Positions 60,678 to 64,000 of a stretch of DNA of 64,000 nucleotides are shown one piece after another. Source of the stretch: Reyranella aquatilis. GTDB taxonomy: Bacteria > Pseudomonadota > Alphaproteobacteria > Reyranellales > Reyranellaceae. The notes beneath the pieces are model-generated. The model was not told where the DNA came from and did no database searches. It was given only the letters and a program-made list of their open reading frames with translations. How positions within the stretch are numbered: the first letter of the stretch is position 1; every line of letters starts with the position of its first letter. The translations under genes and the position numbers were made by a program. The stretch covers positions 1,138,732 through 1,202,731 of the forward strand of contig NZ_JAJISD010000001.1 of NCBI RefSeq assembly GCF_020880995.1, in the 5' to 3' direction.

Positions 60678-62255
60678 GTGCAGGCCTTTGCGCGCCTTCT
60701 CGACTCTCTCTCCTTCCAGCCGGCCCGCAACGCCAAGCTGCGGCTGATCGAGACCTATCTGCGCGAAACGCCCGATCCCGACCGCGGCTGGGCGCTGGCG
60801 GCGCTGACGGGCGGTCTCGATTTTTCGTCGGCCAAGCCGGCCCTACTCCGCGGCTTCGGCCAGGAGAAGATCGGCGAGGAGCTGTTCGCCCTGTCCTACG
60901 ACTATGTCGGCGACCTCGCCGAGACGCTGGCGCTGATCTGGGAGACCGATCCCGCCGCCGGCCCGCCGCCGACCTTGGGCGAGGTCGTCGAGACGCTGCA
61001 GCGCGCGACGCGCACGCAGACGCCGGCCATCCTGAAGCGCTGGCTCGACGCGCTCGATTCGACCGGCCGCTGGGCGCTGCTGAAGCTGCTGACCGGCGCG
61101 CTGCGCGTCGGCGTCTCGGCGCGCCTCGCGAAGCAGGCGGTCGCCAACATCGGCGACCAGCCGGTCGATGCCGTCGAGGAGGTCTGGCACGGGCTGGAAG
61201 CACCCTACCGGCCATTGTTCGACTGGCTGCTGAACGGCGCGCCACGACCCAGCAGCAACGCCGGCGCGGCCTTCCTGCCCGCCATGCTGGCCAACCCGAT
61301 CGACCGCGCCGAACTGGACGCGCTGGATCCGGCGCATTTCCGCGCCGAATGGAAATGGGACGGTATCCGCGTGCAGGTCGCGGCCTCGGGCGGGTTGAAG
61401 CGGCTCTACAGCCGCGCGGGCGAGGACGTGTCGGGCGCCTTTCCCGACATCATCGAGGCGATCGACTTCGAGGGGGTGTTCGACGGCGAACTACTGGTGC
61501 GGCGCGAGTCCGCGGTCGCGCCGTTCAACGACCTGCAGCAGCGGCTGAACCGCAAGACGGTGACGCCGAAGATGCTGAAGGAGCATCCCGCCCATGTCCG
61601 GCTCTACGACGTGCTGTGGCTCGAGAGCGAGGACCTGCGCGGCCTCGGCTTCGACGAACGCCGCGCCCGGCTGGAGTCCTGGATCGCCCAAAAGGAACGC
61701 CCGCGCTTCGACCTCTCGCCTCTGGTGAGTTTCGCCGACTGGGCCGAGCTTGCCGCCAAGCGCGAGGAGATGCGGGCCGACGGCATCGAGGGGCTGATGC
61801 TGAAGCGCGGCGACAGCGCATATGTCGCCGGGCGGCCGAAGGGTCCGTGGTTCAAGTGGAAGCGCGACCCGATGCTCGCGGACTGCGTAATGATGTACGC
61901 CCAGCGCGGCCACGGAAAGCGCAGCTCGTTCTATTCGGACTTCACTTTCGGCTGCTGGCGCGACGGTGCCGAAGGCCGCGAGTTAGCGCCGGTCGGCAAG
62001 GCCTATTTCGGCTTCACCGACGAGGAGCTGCGCTGGCTCGACAAATGGGTGCGCGACCACACGGTCAACCGCTACGGCCCGGTCCGCGAGGTCGAGCAGA
62101 AGCTGGTGCTCGAGATCGCCTTCGACGGCATCGCCCGCTCGACCCGGCACAAATCGGGCGTGGCCATGCGCTTTCCGCGTATCAGCCGCATCCGGACCGA
62201 CAAGCCGGCCGCCGAGGCCGATTCGGTCGACAACCTCCTGCGGCTCCTCTCCTGA
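60678..62255 (+). CDS. ATP-dependent DNA ligase (cisplatin-damage-response type)
   Basis: 525-aa ligase. The N-terminal helical DNA-binding domain covers about residues 1-190. The adenylation motif KWDGIRVQ contains the AMP-accepting Lys226, and motifs RAGEDVSGAFPD, DGELLV, EGLMLKR and WFKWKRDPM (motif V) are all present. The OB-fold C-terminus ends near VLEIAFDGIARSTRHKSGVAMRFPRI. It starts with GTG 60678. The gene set helicase-exonuclease-ligase is a conserved DNA-repair locus in alphaproteobacteria. Confidence 0.92.
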   Translation: MQAFARLLDSLSFQPARNAKLRLIETYLRETPDPDRGWALAALTGGLDFSSAKPALLRGFGQEKIGEELFALSYDYVGDLAETLALIWETDPAAGPPPTLGEVVETLQRATRTQTPAILKRWLDALDSTGRWALLKLLTGALRVGVSARLAKQAVANIGDQPVDAVEEVWHGLEAPYRPLFDWLLNGAPRPSSNAGAAFLPAMLANPIDRAELDALDPAHFRAEWKWDGIRVQVAASGGLKRLYSRAGEDVSGAFPDIIEAIDFEGVFDGELLVRRESAVAPFNDLQQRLNRKTVTPKMLKEHPAHVRLYDVLWLESEDLRGLGFDERRARLESWIAQKERPRFDLSPLVSFADWAELAAKREEMRADGIEGLMLKRGDSAYVAGRPKGPWFKWKRDPMLADCVMMYAQRGHGKRSSFYSDFTFGCWRDGAEGRELAPVGKAYFGFTDEELRWLDKWVRDHTVNRYGPVREVEQKLVLEIAFDGIARSTRHKSGVAMRFPRISRIRTDKPAAEADSVDNLLRLLS

Positions 62256-62333
62256 GCCGGCCGGCCGGAAACGCCCCCTTGCAGGGGCAATGTCGCATGC
62301 CCATTATCCGGGCAACATTGTAACCGAAGAGCC
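62256..62333 (+). promoter_or_regulatory. structured leader or promoter region of moaA
   Basis: The 78-nt gap has a GCCCC-CTTGCA-GGGGC hairpin (62273-62288) adjoining a second nested stem: CAATGT/ACATTG outside (62288-62293 with 62315-62320) and GCCC/GGGC inside. TTGCAG at 62280 and CATTAT at 62302 also have 16-bp promoter spacing. Whether this is a promoter or an RNA control element cannot be settled. It does not look like the known Moco riboswitch. Confidence 0.4.
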
Positions 62334-63326
62334 ATGATCGACCCGTTCGGCCGCCACATCTCCTACCTCCGCGTCTCCGTGACGGACCGCTGCGATTTCC
62401 GCTGCGTCTACTGCATGGCCGAGGACATGACTTTCCTGCCCAAGGCGGAAGTGCTGTCGCTGGAGGAGCTGGAGCGGCTGTGCACGGCGTTCGTGCGCCG
62501 CGGGGTCAAGAAGCTGCGCCTCACGGGCGGCGAGCCACTGGTGCGCAAGAACGTGATGTCGCTGTTCCGCGGGCTCGGGAAGCATCTCGACAGTGGCGCC
62601 CTGGAGGAACTCACCCTCACCACCAACGGCAGTCAGCTGGCGAAGTACGCCCAGGAACTGGCCGATATCGGCGTGCGCCGCGTCAATGTGTCGATGGACA
62701 CGCTGGACCCCGACAAGTTCCGCCAGCTCACGCGCTGGGGCGACCTCGACCAGGTGATGCGCGGGCTCGATGCCGCCCAGCGCGCCGGCTTGGCGATCAA
62801 GATCAACGCGGTGGCGCTGCGCGGCGTGAACGACGGCGAGTTCGACGAGATGATCCGCTGGAGCCACGGCCGCGGCATGGACCTGGTCCTGATCGAGGTC
62901 ATGCCGATGGGCGAGATCGGCGACGCGGCGCGGCTCGACCAGTACCTGCCCCTGTCGCTGGCGCGCACCGAGATCGGGCGGCACTTCACGCTGACCGAGA
63001 CCGACTACCGGACGGGCGGTCCCGCCCGCTACTTCAGGGTCGAGGAGACCGGCGGACGCCTGGGCTTCATCACGCCGCTCACCCACAATTTCTGCGAAAG
63101 CTGCAATCGCGTGCGCCTCACCTGCACCGGCACGCTCTACATGTGCCTGGGCCAGGAGGATGCGGCAGACCTGCGCGCCCCGTTGCGGGCATCGGAGAGC
63201 GACGAGGTACTCGACCGCGCCATCACCGAGGCAATCGCGCGCAAGCCGAAGGGCCACGACTTCATCATCGACCGCCGCAACAGCGGCCCCGCCGTCCCGC
63301 GCCACATGAGCGTGACCGGCGGCTGA
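62334..63326 (+). CDS. moaA: GTP 3',8-cyclase MoaA
   Basis: 330-aa radical-SAM enzyme catalysing the first step of molybdenum cofactor synthesis, GTP to 3',8-cyclo-GTP. The N-terminal cluster CDFRCVYC uses Cys20, Cys24 and Cys27; the C-terminal cluster uses Cys254, Cys257 and Cys271 (CESC...YMC). The C-terminus ends in the conserved Gly-Gly (SVTGG) that enters the active site. It starts at ATG 62334 with [16 protein letters not shown], the usual first residues. It stands alone here, although the molybdenum hydroxylase large subunit in the same window would need its product. Confidence 0.95.
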   Translation: MIDPFGRHISYLRVSVTDRCDFRCVYCMAEDMTFLPKAEVLSLEELERLCTAFVRRGVKKLRLTGGEPLVRKNVMSLFRGLGKHLDSGALEELTLTTNGSQLAKYAQELADIGVRRVNVSMDTLDPDKFRQLTRWGDLDQVMRGLDAAQRAGLAIKINAVALRGVNDGEFDEMIRWSHGRGMDLVLIEVMPMGEIGDAARLDQYLPLSLARTEIGRHFTLTETDYRTGGPARYFRVEETGGRLGFITPLTHNFCESCNRVRLTCTGTLYMCLGQEDAADLRAPLRASESDEVLDRAITEAIARKPKGHDFIIDRRNSGPAVPRHMSVTGG

Positions 63327-63366
63327 GCGGTCGGGCTTTTCTTCCCCCAGGAAAATCAACAACCGC

Positions 63367-63378
63367 CCTCATCCTGAG
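63367..63378 (+). repeat. CCTCATCCTGAG repeat fragment
   Basis: Twelve bases identical to the ends of the large palindrome near 53.7 kb (CCTCATCCTGAG). It is the first of two copies in the 118-bp gap between moaA and the transposase. Confidence 0.7.
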
Positions 63379-63417
63379 AGGTCGGCCGGAAATGAACTGA
63401 ATCCCTTCAAGCACCTA

Positions 63418-63429
63418 CCTCATCCTGAG
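63418..63429 (+). repeat. CCTCATCCTGAG repeat fragment
   Basis: Second copy of CCTCATCCTGAG, 51 bp after the first, followed by GCGACCGTCGTGAGGGT. It lies 15 bp before the transposase stop codon and could be the broken target of the insertion sequence. Confidence 0.7.

Positions 63430-64000
<571 letters not shown>

Overview
The window is GC-rich (mid-60s percent by eye), gene-dense chromosomal DNA from an alphaproteobacterium. Gene content (Aap-type general amino-acid permease, Bug-family tricarboxylate receptor, many enoyl-CoA hydratases, BigR/SqrR sulfide module, ligase-associated helicase/exonuclease, GpdQ-type phosphodiesterase with an ABC importer) and the CTCATCCTGAGG-type palindromic repeats fit a Reyranella/Rhodospirillales- or Bradyrhizobium-like soil organism. 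The genus is an inference, not a search result. I saw no tRNA, rRNA, CRISPR array or prophage. One insertion sequence of the IS110 family is cut by the right edge.

Layout. 0-3.4 kb: amino-acid ABC permeases and ATPase (aapQMP). 3.4-6.0 kb: a dTDP-3-amino-3,6-dideoxyhexose module (4,6-dehydratase, 3,4-ketoisomerase, aminotransferase). 6.0-7.9 kb: two translationally coupled EamA exporters. 7.9-9.0 kb: folB with a FolM-like pteridine reductase. 9.1-12.1 kb: L-2-hydroxyglutarate-oxidase-like flavoprotein, lipoprotein esterase and nitronate monooxygenase, closed by a palindromic bidirectional terminator facing two duplicated small membrane proteins. 13-16.6 kb: VOC protein, an orphan LivM permease and two divergent enoyl-CoA hydratases. 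16.6-21.1 kb: a TetR/GNAT pair diverging from a P450-thiolase-oxidoreductase operon across a clear operator. 21.1-25.6 kb: small secreted protein, enoyl-CoA hydratase, threonine aldolase and a large secreted protein of unknown function. 25.7-28 kb: an orphan molybdenum hydroxylase large subunit. 28-30.6 kb: a sulfide/persulfide module (TauE, rhodanese-DUF2892, ArsR-type sensor, persulfide dioxygenase).

30.7-41.8 kb is mixed metabolism and regulation: Bug receptor, flavodoxin-fold reductase, cbpA-cbpM co-chaperone pair, acyl-CoA dehydrogenase, VWA protein, methyltransferase, FecR-domain protein, LysR regulator with a divergent PNPOx-like gene, glycosyltransferase and a divergent type II dehydroquinase. 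41.8-48 kb: glutamate synthase gltD/gltB. 48.3-53.6 kb: a lipoprotein and a Ugp/Mal-type ABC importer followed by a GpdQ-like phosphodiesterase. 54.3-62.3 kb: nucleic-acid enzymes (HrpB; Lhr-type helicase divergent from MBL exonuclease and ATP-dependent DNA ligase). 62.3-63.3 kb: moaA. 63.4 kb to the end: IS110 transposase next to repeat fragments.

Nothing here is clearly a wholly new system. The most interesting points are the catalytically altered AroQ-like protein, the stump of a GFA gene used as an upstream mini-ORF, the 14-bp duplication that opened an ATGA overlap, the self-contained persulfide-sensing locus with a visible dyad, and the importer-phosphodiesterase operon.
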